A stretch of 64,000 nt of DNA, from contig NC_057764.1 of the NCBI RefSeq assembly GCF_010389155.1, positions 38,200,275 through 38,264,274 on the forward strand. The letters run 5' to 3'. A program made the translations under genes and the position numbers. The notes under the pieces were generated by a model. It was given only the letters and a program-made list of their open reading frames with translations, had not been told where the DNA came from and did no database searches. The stretch is from Erigeron canadensis. Lineage: Eukaryota > Streptophyta > Magnoliopsida > Asterales > Asteraceae. Positions 34,435 through 48,895 of this stretch are shown one piece after another (position 1 is the stretch's first letter; the number at the start of each line of letters is the position of its first letter).

Positions 34435-36589
34435 ATATTATCTTCTTATTTATATAAAATCAAATACTCAATTAAAAATCTTAAACTACATTATGTATCT
34501 ATTTAATAAAATAACATATTTATTTTATGTTTTTTGTTCGAATAATCTAACTTCCAATAATAAATTAGACAATCTAACTTCCATATTTTAATGTTTTGTT
34601 CTAGTATTTTTCTGTATTTTATAACTCCTTTTTTAATTTTTTTTCTTGTAATATTTTGTCAAAATATAAAAGGTAATTGTTCTTGCATTGAAATTTAAAT
34701 ATGCGTACGAAATTAAACTAAGTTAATAAAAAATTTAAGGCTTGTAATGAAAAATTCAAACTCATTATGTTTTTATAATTATATATCATGTATTCAATCT
34801 CTCTATGTAACTAAAAGATGATAATTTCATAGGTGACATTTTTAGTTTTTTTGTCACATTAGATTTTTAATAAGGTGCCATATTTTCCATTTAAATTGTT
34901 ATATCTATGTTGCCATGTACAATTTTTATCATCAATTTTGATCATAATCATTAATCATAATCCTAATCATTAATATTTAATTTTCCATTTTATATATAAG
35001 TACAAAGATTATATACATTATACTACTTTTTTTTTAATTAATTCAATGATAATTATCTTTTATCAAATAAGATTGTTTATTATATTATGTTTATTTTTTG
35101 AAAAATATTTATTATATTATATTTAATAATTATATATCATGAGAAAGACTTTTATGATTTAAATATTTATGTTTCATTAGTCTTGCTTTTATACTTGGCG
35201 TATATAATATATTCATAAACTATAATTTTATTTTATTTTTTCAGTCGTAATCTGATAGTACTTTATATTACCATAACTATGAATGATAATGTAACTATCA
35301 ATTATTGTTATTATATTTATGTTCTCAATTATCCCGCACAACATACGAGTTTAATCTAGTATCTAGTATATATAGTGAATGACATGCTTTTTCTTTTATT
35401 AATAAATTAATAATTATCTATATTAGTTAAATAATAGTCGGATAATCTAAAAGACCTTTAATGTATATAATATAATTGTAAACGATTTGATAACTTAATA
35501 ATACGGTTACAATATAAACTCATACATGCATGAGTATATATATTAGTTCATTATGTTTACACATTACACTGATCGATCGATCTATGGCTTCCTAGGAACA
35601 TACATACTTTATTAAATATACAAAATATAATTATTTCAAATAGAAGGACTAATATTGTGTTTTCTTAATATTAGTGATTAAATATTAATGGTGAAAACTG
35701 TAAATTAGTGATGAAAAAAAAAGTGTAAATTATCCAAAGTAGATGGACTAATGTTGTGTTTACTTAATATTAAATTTGGTAATGGTACTATTATTTAGAT
35801 CTAAGGGTTGTAATCAAAAGTTTGAACTTATCTAACGGTCCTTGTTTCTTTATAAAAGAATTTAGGACCTTGTTATATATATATATTGGTAGATATAGAT
35901 AATATAGACTAATTACCTATGTACATAAAATTATGAAAGCATTTTGTTAGTCGGAATACACATAGGAAAGTTATGAAGAACGAATTATGTCTTGCAATTT
36001 AAACATTTTAAACTATTATCTTATATTTTGTATTGTAAAGAGATGAACGCAAACAAATTTATATTGAGTGAGAAATAAAAACAACAACATAATCTCATGT
36101 ATGAACCATTTTTGCATTGTGCATCACCCGATTCACCCTTATTTAATTTGATTTCAAGTTTATTTAAAAGAGATAAAGTAATAGGTTCATTATCTTACAA
36201 TAAGTTGAAATTTAACCTTAACTAAAGTTGTCATCTCATGTTAACGAGATATATTGGTTTACGTCACGAAGCTTTCTAATTTCCACCAACTGAAAAACTT
36301 ACTCGTATATTTTTTTTTGGAGAGTGATATATCTACAACAAATTTTGGTAATCTACAATAATGCATGTTTTACACACTTGTACATTGTGAATTAAAGTAT
36401 ATATTTTTATTGCAGATAGTTAAAATATGTTGTGGATCACTTCCATTTTGTAGTTGTTCTAAAAATGACATAACCCCACAATGTCCAATTATATGGGCTA
36501 GTTATAAGGCCCATTAAACAATACAGTAACAATACTACTATTTGACCCGTTTAAGTACCAATCCGCCCATGTGAAATTGATTTGATTTC
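34435..36589. other. Very AT-rich intergenic DNA with a Helitron-like end
   Basis: No gene is seen. A plus-strand CTAG at 35356-35359, preceded by 'cccgcacaacatacgagttt', resembles a decayed Helitron 3' end (stem 4 of 6 paired). Near 35643-35790 the phrase 'ggactaat.ttgtgttt.cttaatatta' is repeated directly about 105 bases apart. Confidence 0.4.
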
Positions 36590-39500
36590 ATGATTATTAT
36601 TGCTGCAAAAAACAAAACCCTACTAATAAACCCCTTCAAGATTCTACAAACCAGGTTCCAAATTCTTTCTTTCTTTTTCAATGAAGCTCTTAACTATACA
36701 TGTATCCATTATCTTTTCTAGAATTTTTATTTTTTTACCGATAAAGATACTTCAACTGAGCAGTAATTTTTGTGTGGTTTTGTAGGAGTATTAGAATGTT
36801 GGATGAAAGCAAGTTTGATTTGCATTTGAAGTTATGGGCACTTAGAATCCCAAAAGAATTCTGCAAGGCTGCAACTAAGTTACTTAATGGGTATATACAT
36901 ACATTATATATATAATTTTACTTTTTTTTTTCTAGGCAGTACTCTTGATACATACATTTTGAAATCATATATATGACATGTTCACCGGCCCATAGAAATA
37001 TGTTTAGAAACATAGACCCAATTGTTCAAATTACTTAAAATCGATTTTTGACCATGTTAACACCTAGTACTGACTTTTGCCGGTTTTGACCAAAACAATT
37101 TTTGGCTGATTAGGCGGTACACGAGTGGCCGTTGACATTGTAGAGATTTTGCAAACTTATTAACATGTAATTTTTTTTCATTAGATTTTGTAGAAATTTC
37201 TTGCATTAAGTTGAGTTGTTTATTCGGTTGGTTAGATGATAGTTTGAAGAAAAACACTAATATTATTTAGTTTTTGTGGGAACTTCATTTTTGTAGATAT
37301 TTCGTATTTGTCCCCTAGATGATGTTTAGTAGTTCCATATGGTTTGCAGAACTTATATAAACGGTCCGACTTTGCTTGTGTTATATAAAAGAAAAATTAT
37401 TTGCTCATATTCTTTCTTATCTGATGTTCTGTTAGACTATTTTTGCAAAGATAGGTGATTTTTTATGGACATGCCACAGCCCTAATGTAAATAATGTCTT
37501 CGAAAGAATTGGGTTATCATTATTATAGATGTTATTTGAACGGCCTTTGTTGATTCTCATGAAATGTTCAACGTTAATCTTTGTTATTGGTATATTGTAA
37601 ACTTTCACATCAGATATTCAGATCATTAGTTCTTTTTTGGTCTGCTTGTAGACATATGTTTGACAAACCACGAATCAAGCCCATCACAGAAGACCCAACT
37701 AGTGATAAGACCCGCTATGTGATATTATCTGAAAGTGTACAAAATCCTGGTAAGAATCATTTGCCATGTAAATTTCTTACCTTTGCTCTTTGATAATCAG
37801 GATGTGAATTTTATTTCCAGCAAGCCTACTGCTCTCCTTATATTAATAAATTGTGTACGTACTTTCATTCTTTTTTATATGATAATATTTAAGTCATCAT
37901 GCTCTTTGTTGCAGATCTTTCAGATATCCCAACAGAGAAACTTAACGAATTAAAGAAGCTATGCAAGATTGAAACAGTTCCATACTCATTGACACTTGGA
38001 TATTCCTATTGGGGCACAGGTAAATTTTATACCCGTATATTAATATCTAGACTCAAACTGTAATAATTTTCCGTGTTCTTTTACTTCTATCTTACTTTAC
38101 CTGGTGTAATTTGGTGGATCATTTACAATACGATTTGTTATCTTTATTTGGTTTTGAGTCGCTTACATAAAAGATCTATTTTACCAAATACATGTTTAGT
38201 GATCGTTATTCCGCTGCAGACTATGTGCTGAAGCAGGTTCTACCTCCAGGACTCGAGGCTCCTTCATCTTTCGAAACCATAGTTAAGTATTCTGTACGTG
38301 TTAGTTCTGTTTAGATTTTCATCCAGTGTTATTTTTTAAAACACAAGACTGCAAAGTGGATTTCAACAAGTTGTCCTAATGGCTTGAGATTTTTATCTAT
38401 AACTCAATAAGTTTGAAGACTTGGAATTTCGGTGCAGAAGTTTTATACATGTTGGGACCAACCGACAGTTTTTTTGATGAATGAGTTGACCTCAATTTAT
38501 TTTTCAGGTCACGTTGCTCACCTGAATATACCAGATGAACTTCTTCCGTACAAGGATGTGATTGCAAAGGTCATCTATGATGTATGTGCTGACTTTTTAT
38601 TTAATTCAGATGTGGTAAAATGGGCGGGTTGGTCAACTGGTCAACTTCATGATTTTGTGAATGCATTGTGCCAGGTTAATCTGGAGAACTTGTTGTCCAA
38701 TTATACAAATTTATAATAATAATAATTGATATTTAGTGTGTCAAGTATTATTACCAAAATTATATTATTTCAGTAATAGTTTAATTTTTATACTGAAGTA
38801 ATTTGGAAGGTTGAAAATACACTTATCATGACTTTCATTCCATTTGACCCGGTTCGGGTAAGTTAAGGTCTTCGATTTTATTCTTTCAACCTGTTAGGGA
38901 TAATACAGAACCTGCATCAACCTTTTCATTAGTAAATGGGTTGAATTTGCAAATATAAGCTCTTCTGTCTATTCTGATCATCTACAGCTTTGATTTATCA
39001 GAAAAATTACCCCAGAATACAGACAGTTGTCAATAAAGTTGGCAGCATCGCAAATGAGTTTCGTGTACCCAAATTTGAAGTTTTGGCTGGGAAACCGGAT
39101 ATGGCTACAGAGGTTAAGCAGTATGGTGCAACCTTTAAGCTGGATTACGGATTGGTTTATTGGAATTCAAGACTTGAGCATGAACACATAAGACTGGTCA
39201 ACAAGTTTCGACAAGGAGAGATCATCTGTGACATGTTTGCAGGGATTGGTCCTTTTGCTATCCCAGCTGCCCAAAAAGGATGCTTAGTGTATGCCAATGA
39301 TTTAAACCCAGACAGCATTCGCTATTTAAAAGTTAATGCAGATATTAACAAGGTTAACGATACTCTTCGTGCTTATAATATGGATGCAAGATTGTTCATG
39401 TCTCAATTAATGGCAGTTCCTGTTGGCGAGTTAAAAGATGATGCTTCAGCTTTGGCTTCACCGGCGAAAGCAAATTCTGAAGAAAGGAATTATGGTATGT

Positions 39501-41497
39501 GTCATTCCATTCAGTTTGTTTAGTATACTTTACAACAAAAAATAACAAGAAGAAATCCAAAAATAGTTTCAAAGATTTTATACTAGTAAGTTAAATCTAT
39601 GATTATTGAACTAAAGTTTTTGGTCAGAAACTTCTGTTACCATATGGATTAAATAAATTTGGGATCTTACTGGTTTGTAACCAAGAGTAACATGGTCAAA
39701 ATGATTATTTTCATCGTTATCTGCTTTAACTAAGCTATACTTGATAGTATTTTTATATCTTGTTTGGTCTGGTAGAAATTGCAGGAAGGAATATGTCAAG
39801 CAAAGATGGTGATAATATTTCATGTATGAAGAAAGAATCAATGGTAGCCTCCACTGCAAGCTGTACTGAAGGTATGATGCTTCAGTCAACTTTTGTATGA
39901 GTAGATTACCATTAATTATATTTGTCTGGTACTTTAAGTCTGTTAATATTTTGCAATATTAAATTTATAGCTCGCGTGGCCCATGAAAATCTAAATGTTG
40001 CATTTGATACTTAATATTTTTAAAATTTGTTTGACTATTTCGGACCCTCTTAACTTAATGCCCATTGTTTGCTGAAGTCAACAACGAAAGTAGTGGCGGT
40101 GTCAGTGAGCAAATGGGTAAATCTTTCTTAACACACAATGTAGCAGTTTTCGTTGGATGGATAGAATTATATGAATTTATGTAAAAACATTTATTCAGTT
40201 TTAATGATTGCATGTTTCATTAAGTTGCCGTATGCATCATTAATCTCTGAAACAGAAAATGGAAGCTTAAATTGTGCTGAGGCTCATGTAGCTGTCAAGA
40301 CAAAAGGAAGCAAAAACAAAAGAATCAAGACTTCTGTGACTTTTAGTGATAAATCATGGGAGCACATCGATCATGTGATAATGAATCTACCAGCTTCTGC
40401 TCTACAGTTCTTAGGTAGATATGGTTCGAAAAAACATGGTGGCAATTGGCATGCTTTATTTTTCCATAAAAGTATCACGAATGACAACAAACTAAACTGA
40501 AATCCATCAATTTTTATTCATCTCAGATGTATTTAGAGGCCTTATACAAAGGAAATTTTGGAAAGGATCTCTACCATGGATTCATTGCTACTGCTTCATC
40601 CGATCAAACGAGACCCAAGAATCAGTGGTTTCGGTTAGCTTTTTACTCCCCCGTACACACACACACACAAAATATAACAAGAAAAACATCATAATTCATA
40701 ACATTAAACAAAAGGATTTTGTAGACTGTGTCATAATGTATTATCTACTGATAACTTCTTTTCTGCAGGAAGCGGAGTCACTTTTGAATGCTAAGATACG
40801 TGAGCCAATATTTCATCGAGTTAGAGATGTTGCTCCAAACAAGGTAAAACCGATTCAAACTCCATCAAAAAGTTTTTTTTTTTTTTACGGGAATTGTTAT
40901 TAGAGATTTGACTAGGACAAAAAGGGGAGAAAGCATTGTTTTCACAAAATGACAGTGGTTCTGCTGTTAGGGCTGTACTCTGCATGTATGGTTACATCTT
41001 TACAAAATAATTTTGTTGAGGTAATATACTTGTAAATGGGTCGTTTTCAGTTATGTTTTATTCAAAACAGGTCAAATTTAATAATTTAGCTTAAATGTAT
41101 TTACCTTGTATACTTATATGGATCAAAAGCAAACGGGTTCAACAGGTTGCCATATATGCTTTTTGCCTAAATCAATTTACCAAGTCGTTTAGATCATTTT
41201 CGTGATAATATAGCTTTTGTTAATGTAACATAATTATCTGTAATTAAGAAATGAATTGTATTTGTGGATTAAGATTGACCCAATGCCCTGCACTAATATT
41301 ACTTGTTACAACCCCAACCCGTTATGATCTGTCACCCAACCCATTCATCTTTTGCTTCTACTTACTACAGTCAATCTGTTTTGCAGGCAATGTATTGCCT
41401 GAGCTTTCAGTTACCTGAAGAAGCATGCATTAGTGAAGAAGCATGCATTAGTGAAGAAATCACTAAGAAGTCTTCAGGTTCTCTTGATAGATGTTAG
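36590..41497 (+). CDS. TRM5: tRNA (guanine(37)-N1)-methyltransferase
   Basis: Thirteen exons: 36590-36654, 36786-36890, 37652-37749, 37915-38019, 38220-38281, 38508-38581, 39002-39494, 39776-39871, 40078-40116, 40256-40414, 40527-40633, 40769-40843, 41387-41497 (stop TAG). The product (about 529 aa) is a Met-10/Trm5 enzyme that transfers a methyl group from S-adenosylmethionine to G37 beside the anticodon, preventing frameshifting. Seen motifs: [31 protein letters not shown]-binding [18 protein letters not shown] (about 247-264); NDLNP (about 269-273); and [11 protein letters not shown] (NLPA about 423), the catalytic motif IV position. The start at 36590 joins in frame to exon 2; an inner ATG at 36796 is a weaker alternative. 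Oddity: exon 5 ends ...FETI in phase 0 but exon 6 needs one more base (G), so the summed exons are 1 nt short. A GTGTTA donor after 38297 would restore frame by replacing that Gly with VKYSVR. The acidic/Ser-rich stretch from exons 8-9 is a plant-type insert. Confidence 0.88.
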
Positions 41498-44229
41498 TAT
41501 GCACCTCAAAAAAAAAGGCTAGTTTTTGGCATGGAAAGAAATATATATCAAGAAAGTCCATCTTTCATGAATTAGTTATTGTACCTTTTTTACATCATCA
41601 ATATTAAGATACTACTTTCAAGTAAATGGCCATAAAGTGCTTATCTGAAAGACATTCATCCTACACTGCACTGTAGTGCTCATCTCTTCCTTAACCTGTT
41701 AAGTTAACGTGTGTCTAAGGTTATGCATTTGCAATAAACTAATCACTTTCTCTTTTTTATTTAGACAACATTATCTTATAATACGAACATTATTACGAAG
41801 ATCATAAACAAGAAAAAGGACAAGTAGAACCCCACCGTTGAAAGATGCAATCATGCTCTTTATGAAGAAAGCATATCTTCTTGACTGGAATTGCATCATA
41901 TGGTCATAGTATATACGTATATCTTTATACTTTTTATTTCAAGTGGGTACAAAAACAAAGACCAAAAGCTTGATTGGTGAACACACCGAAATTAATATCG
42001 AAAAAGCTTAAAGAAAGCAAGTGATAGGACTGCATGGAAATATATAACACGTAGATTCAGGCTGGAAAGTTTGATTAAATATGTTCAAGGGAGTTGGTTA
42101 ATCTTTCCTTTATTTCTTCTTTATGTTTTGCACCTTGTCAAAAAGATGAAGTTACTTTTTTTTTCTTCTTGTTTTCTATCTTCATTTCAGGACATTGTTA
42201 TGTTGACCTTTTTTGGTAAACATAAGAGCCCATATGGGTCTTGGATAATGTACTAACTTCTGAATCTATTTTAAGCCTCATTGAGCTTCATTAGTCAAGC
42301 TCTAAAATGGGTTGTTCAGGCTTGTTTACATCGAATCCAGAATTGGTAATATTTGAGCTTGAACAGAAGTTACTCTCGGTAATTTCAAGTACCAAATTTG
42401 AAATCTTATATCGGCTCAGCTTGTCTGTTGATTTTTTAGAGTCGATTGAGTTAATTAACGTTAAATTGTTAAACGAGAGACACGAGACCAGTGATTATAT
42501 AGAAGTTTATTAGAGCTTGAATTATGGGATGAGTTTATCGAGTTTGACGAGCAAAGTTAACTTGAAAAAAAAGTTACGAGTAATTACTAATATTTTCTTT
42601 TCAAATAATAGAGTTGGATGTCGAGAGTAGAATTATGAAAAGTACTTAACTATGACTCGTTTACATCCAATAGGTTAGAGTGTACAAAAGCATTATGTTA
42701 TTGTGACTCTTATATACATTAAATCAACTTCTAATTTTGTGTTTATGTTTAAATAGACGAAGTGCTTTTACTTTTGTGCAAAAAATTATTACAACTTTCA
42801 AACCCGGTTTTACCACCACCAATATGACTTTTGAGTTTTGACTACTACTAATTTTCTTTCAATTTCTTATGTATGTCTTATGTGCAACAAAATATTTAGA
42901 TTATTTACAAATTTTATCTTTGCAAACCCTAATACATTTAAATACATATCTTTGTATGGCATCTTTGTATCTTTAGATTATTTAATATTATTATAAATAT
43001 AAATGCACTACCTTTTTTTATATAAAAAAAACAAAAAGTGTTATAAAATTAAGTGATGATTCCATTAGCTGATTTTCATGTCGACAAAAACAAATAGAAT
43101 CTAAATAGTAAAAAGAAAGCAATTGTTTTGACTCAGAGATATACTATAAAATATTCAAATGACTGTAAATTTCTACTACTTCGATATTCTTGTAAAGATT
43201 GCTTACTTTTTCATTTAGAACTATACCCGTGCAATGCGATGGCGGTAACGACGACGGTGGTTTAGTGGTGTTGGTAATGGGTAGTGATGACATCAACAAT
43301 TGGTGTCGAGTGATGTAACCGTGTAAGTTGATGTAATGGTGATAGTGGAAATATTTTAAAAGATAGAGACTTAGAGTGTAAATTAAAAAGAGAAGTAGTA
43401 AATTAATTCATTAAGGACAAATTTGATAATCTCTAATAACCCTTTCCATATAGGGTGTTTATAATTTAATACTTTTGCATCTAACCATTTCAAAAATAGG
43501 GGGTTAATAATTATTATAAAGGAGCATAGATAACAAGTGTTTTTCCTGCCTTCCTGGTTCTTGTTTGGGATCATATCAAAAACATCATGAAGTGAAAATC
43601 GATAGCTTGACTTTTATTGATGAGTATTTTTTTTTTATCTAAAGACTGAAGCCTGATTGTAATTGACGAAAATATTTTTTTTTATTCTTTTTACGGTACT
43701 CAAAGTCAAGACCCCGGGTCTTATTTTGTCTAAATTGTATTCCTTATTGTTTTCCAGACTTTTTTTACATTTATGACACATGATATATAACAACTTTTAC
43801 CTTGTTTCATTATTTTTTTAGAAAAAGTTATCATTGGTTGATGGTCTAGTACTAAACCCCATATATTTACAGCAGAAATAGTAACACACTTGAACTAATT
43901 TAGTTTTAGACTTTTCGTATCTATTGAGTTTTAAACTAGGCCGTTAATTGAATTACAACCTTTGAGTTGAGAAAAATAATACAAATCTGAACCTTGTTAC
44001 ATTTCTAAATGAAAAGGTTTGTTATAGAAAAATCGTAAATTGAATCCATTTGAACCCACGTGACTTTTTTTTATAAGCCAAAATCAAACCCATTGTATCT
44101 AGCATCTTTGGGATACCCATACCACAATGACGAATCCCTCAAGTAAACAATTTTTTTTTACAGTTGAAGAATGCACAGGTATATGTGTTCTAAACCACAC
44201 GGTTTATACACATAATAAATAATTAATCA
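41498..44229. other. 3' flank of TRM5 and gene-free sequence
   Basis: No exon is supported. 42290-42560 carries 'gagcttgaa'-type motifs in both orientations and may be a MITE. 43225-43340 contains a GC-richer, GGT/GAC triplet-rich stretch ('gcgatggcggtaacgacgac') similar to one near 26690, a dispersed repeat. Confidence 0.35.
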
Positions 44230-44430
44230 ACACCGACCAACAAGCAAATAGTTTAATGGTACAAGGTAGCTCACACAAGTCTCTTAGTGATGCAAGACCC
44301 ATGTTCAATTCGAGTCTTGCAGATGGGACATAGTTTTATCCTAATTAGATGTTGGACTTTTTCCTCATACAAATTATTGAGGGTGAGGAGGCTTTCTAGC
44401 GCGGACTCGGTTAAAACAACGTAATTTAGA
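44230..44430 (+). mobile_element. SINE, same family as 28827-29163
   Basis: Has 'tagtttaatggtacaagg' (A-box-like), 'tgttcaattcgagtc' (B box) and the family block 'ggctttctagcgcggactcg' followed by 'gttaaaacaacgta'. Borders are approximate; no target duplication was found. Confidence 0.6.
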
Positions 44431-45242
44431 TTATTGTTAGGAGCAATTGACCCACAACCTCAAAATAATAATCAACACCGATACTAAACCAAACCTAAAG
44501 TAGTCTATTGGTACGTTGATGTTTTCATAAACAAAGCCCTTAGGGCTTTACTTAACATGCATAAAAATGTTGTACGTTTCAATATCAAAAGCTCACCCCT
44601 GATTATTATGGTAAGTATACAACTATTTAATACACCTTAAAGAAAGTCTTGCCCTTAGGGCTTTGTTTAACAAAACCCATATATATCTCATCATGGTTTC
44701 TTATTTAAACCCATTTACAAATAAGCTAAACATAAAAAACCTCATTGCCATATTTTCTAACCCCAAAGTGGCAACGTCCCAACTAAGCATTCATAGAAAT
44801 TAGAAAGTTAAGTAAAATTAAAATCAAAAACTTATCCAAAACTTTCTACACCTTTTTATTTTAATAAACAATATAATAATATAATAAAAATTCATTTTGG
44901 TGACAAAAGCATAACCATCCCCAAAAAGTTACAAAAAAGAAAAATATATTAATATATCTATTGGCCATATGGAATGTGACAGCACACACATATTGCATGG
45001 CTTCTTCATCCATCTTACATTTCACATAACTGAAATTTTATAACACAAAAAACATACTTTCAAATCACACACAAAATTCCTTCAAATTTTCCCTCACTAA
45101 AATTTCCAATAACTAAAAAATATACATTCAACTCACACACAAAAAGTCTTCAAATTTCCCCTCACAAAATTTTTAGAAATCAAATAACCAAACACCCACA
45201 ATAAAATCAAACTAAAAAAAGAAGATCAAAATCTCAATAAGC
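44431..45242. other. Upstream region of the glucanase gene
   Basis: AT-rich, low in G on the plus strand just before the gene, with two near-repeats 'caaattttccctcacta' and 'caaatttcccctcacaa' (about 45080 and 45150) that probably lie in the 5' leader. Confidence 0.4.
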
Positions 45243-46881
45243 ATGACGTCAATATGGGGAATGGGGATGACATCATTGTTAATGGTGTTCTTGTGTTTTT
45301 CGATAGCGAAATCGGAAGGCGAAAATGTGGGGGTGGGAGTAAACTGGGGAACAATGACAAGCCATGAATTACCTGCAGAAAAGGTGGTGGAAATGATGAA
45401 AGAAAATGGGTTCAAGAAACTGAAGCTGTTTGAAGCAGAGAAGAGAATAATGGAAGCACTGATTGGTTCAGAGATACAAGTGATGGTTGCCATACCCAAT
45501 TTCATGTTGTCTGATATGAGTCAAGATCCAAGTTATGCTGATTATTGGGTTGATGCCAATATTTCTGCTTATTCTTATCCTGGTGGTGTTAATATCAAGT
45601 AAGCCCCCACCCCCAATTATACATTATTTTATTTTACTAATTTTTTCAATAATTTTTACATTTTATTTGATTATTTAATAGTTTATTGTTTTCTTGATTT
45701 GAGAATATTTCATTGTATCTTGTTATATGAAAATATATATAATATATGTGGTTTTCAGGTATGTTGCAGTTGGAAATGAGCCTTTTCTGAAAGCATACAA
45801 TGCTACATATCTACAAATCACATTACCAGCTTTGAAAAATGTCCAAAATGCCCTTCATCGCGCCGGGTTGGGTGACCAGATCAAAGCTACAGTCCCGTTG
45901 AATGCTGATATCTACGAGTCTCCTGAGTCAAACCCTGTTCCGTCTGCTGGTGACTTTCGGCCAGAAATCAAAGATGCTACTATTGAGATCATCCGGTTTC
46001 TTAATGCCAATGATGCTCCGTTCACGGTTAACATTTACCCGTTTCTTAGTCTGTATGGTAACCCTTACTTTCCTATGGATTTTGCGTTTTTTGATGGGTC
46101 GAATTATAAGCCTGTTAAAGACGGGTATTATCTCTATACCAATGTGTTTGATGCAAACTACGATACGTTGGTTGCTTCTTTAACGAAAGCAGGTTATCCA
46201 GAAATGAAAATTATAGTTGGGGAAATCGGGTGGCCTACAGATGGTGACATAAATGCTAATGTGAAAAACGCGAAAAGATTTAACCAGGGTGTGATTAAAC
46301 ATGTTTTGAGCTCGAAAGGTACCCCCAAAAGAAACGGGCCATTGGATATTTACCTTTTTAGCCTTCTAGACGAGAACAAAAAGAGTACAGCTCCGGGCTC
46401 ATTTGAAACCCATTGGGGTATATTTGAATATGATGGTAAACCCAAATATGAGTTGGACTTATCGGGCTCCAGAAGAGACAAGGGGTTAAGCCCGGTTTTA
46501 GGGGTGGAGTACAAGAGCAGAAGGTGGTGTGTGTTGAACCCACGGGTCAAAGAACTGGACGGGCTGGCTAAGGAGATTGATTATGCATGTAGTTTATCTG
46601 ATTGTACATCTTTAGGCTATGGATCTACATGTAACCACTTAAGTCTGTCTGAAAATGCATCTTATGCTTTTAATATGTATTATCAACTTCAGGATCAGCA
46701 CGAATGGGATTGTGATTTTTCAGGGCTAGCGATATTGACAAAGGAGGATCCATCTGTGGGTGAATGCCGGTTTCCAGTGATGATTGCATATGGTACTTCA
46801 GTAGTGGTTCATCGGACCGTTTTAAAGGTTTTGTTTGGTGTTCTTGAAGGTTGCATTGTGTTCTTGCTTCTTTTTTCTTAG
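45243..46881 (+). CDS. Glucan endo-1,3-beta-glucosidase (GH17) with X8 domain, GPI-type
   Basis: Two exons, 45243-45598 and 45759-46881, join in frame (NIK|YVAVGNE) to give 492 aa. Residues 1-25 are a signal peptide ([16 protein letters not shown] core). The GH17 domain follows, from GVGVNWGTM. The acid/base is Glu126 in VAVGNEPF and the nucleophile Glu274 in [13 protein letters not shown]. An X8/CBM43 domain spans about 375-460 with the six expected cysteines (376, 396, 401, 410, 437, 455) and binds beta-1,3-glucan. The C-terminus ends in a hydrophobic tail ([20 protein letters not shown]), as expected for a GPI-anchor signal. The enzyme would sit at the outer face of the plasma membrane or cell wall and cut callose. 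Overall order and length match Arabidopsis glucan endo-1,3-beta-glucosidase 5/6-type proteins. Nothing is broken. Confidence 0.93.
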
Positions 46882-48895
46882 CATTGATTGTATTGACTTT
46901 TAGTACATTTTTAGATTGTGATGATACACACTGATTCAACTCAGCTTTGTAAAGAAAGTGCAAGTCTATGTTGTTTTTCTTATATTACAGTAATTATATA
47001 TTACAGTTTACGAGGAATGAGCAACACTGAACTGCTACAATCATTATAAGGCTCTTTCGAATGCATTTATCTCTAAACATTCGACAAAAAGTTTATCCCA
47101 ATATTTTCTTTATCTTCATACCATGGGTGAACTTCTACTTGCCCGATAAAGAATGACAAATGAGAACTCATTGACTCCTTCCAAACTCTCTATATAAACT
47201 GAACCTGTCTAAATTCAAACATACCAATTACAAAGGCAGCAACTGCCTATCCTTTTGTAACTTAGAAAAAGCAGTCAGACGACAGTACACAATAAAAAAG
47301 CAGAAGCACTAAAACCCAACCCAAGCCTGACCATATTCTCAAACTGAAGAATCCAACCTTGTGGAACCAAGCACACTTGGACATAAGACAACAATAGCAG
47401 GCGATTCCCACCAGGACCCGAACAATATGAATTTTATAGCCACAACAAAGATTGCAAACCAATGCTAACAAAATACGACAATCTAAACAGTGATTAAACA
47501 AGCAAACAGGACCTTAGAGCAGATCATGAGAATCCGAAAAACCAATATCAACCATATGTTGATCACGTTTGTTCTGTATAATCAACATGGCCCTTGATAT
47601 AGATTAAGGGAAATAAAAGTCCATTCATCTCAAAGACTGTAATTTGTATATATATATACTTCTTTATATGCTCATTCTTATTCAGCAAACCTTAAATCCT
47701 TCATAATCTTTAGTTTAAGTTTCATTTCGTTGACACTAATGATGGCCTATAAATGAGGTAACTTGGAAAATGAATTTTGTTGATATTTCAAAACTAGCAA
47801 TGGACTAGGATGATAAATATCTTATACTAACATTATTATTCGCATACTACCAGGACGATAAATATGTTGTGTGGTGGTTACTTGGTTTAGCCGTTTAGGG
47901 AATTGCTAATGAGCATTGTATAGTTAGATATGTCAGTTTCAACATTTTTTACTAACGACATAATTGACTTGATCATTGAATCTATCACACAACGATAACC
48001 TGAGTGTTTTATCTATATTTTTAGCAAGTATTTCCGATAATTGACTTCATCGTTGATTCCATCACACGGAAACTATATATCACTTCTTTTACTTGTATCT
48101 TTGATTTCACTCGAATATCTTATCTACAAAAAAAAAACTAACGGCACAACAAACTTAAATTCCTTAAATTATGTTCACACTCGTTAGCTTTCACAATTCA
48201 CATTGACTTCTCACACTAAACATTTTACCTTCAACCCAATTTTAAACCCAATCATATCGATTACAATACAAAAAAGCCAATATAAAATCATTCAAAACCT
48301 TGCATTAAGCCGTTAACATCTCAGTAGTTTGGCTTCTCAACTTGCATAAAACCCACGTGCGAATCAATAACTTTGGCTTTTCACCTCAAGATCTCAATAG
48401 TTTCAGTTAGACTTAGACACGAAAAGAGCCCAAAACGAGCATATTAAGCCGTTAACATGATAACATCGACCATTGAAGATGGTCTTATACTCTTATACAC
48501 ATGATAGTTTAATTTTGGCCTTTGGGGCAAGAACAACTTCAAATGGACTAAAATTGCCAAAATGGTCAAAATAATTTCATATACGAGTTGTAGTTTTATG
48601 TTGATTTTCAATCGTGTTTCCAAATAAGGTAAAACTTAACGCGGTACATCTCAAATAAAACACCACAATTCGGTTTACATTTTTCTCCAGATCTCCCGTT
48701 ACGAAAATTCCATTCCATTAATCACTCAGAGATCTCTTTAAAAATAAGAATAAAAATCAGAAAGTAAGAAATTCGAATCAAAATCATCTAGGATTTATAA
48801 ATTTTAATTTCAATTATCATCCAAAATATACACACACTAACATATATATTATTAGATATAGATACATATAAAAATAGATACAGAAATTAGGAGAT
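46882..48895. other. Intergenic between glucanase and SYP32
   Basis: No gene is seen; includes the glucanase 3' UTR at the left and the SYP32 leader at the right. Confidence 0.4.

Noticed and set aside
45212..45505. Minus-strand frame over glucanase exon 1, and several opposite-strand frames over other exons
   Set aside because: They are shadows of well-supported plus-strand coding exons.
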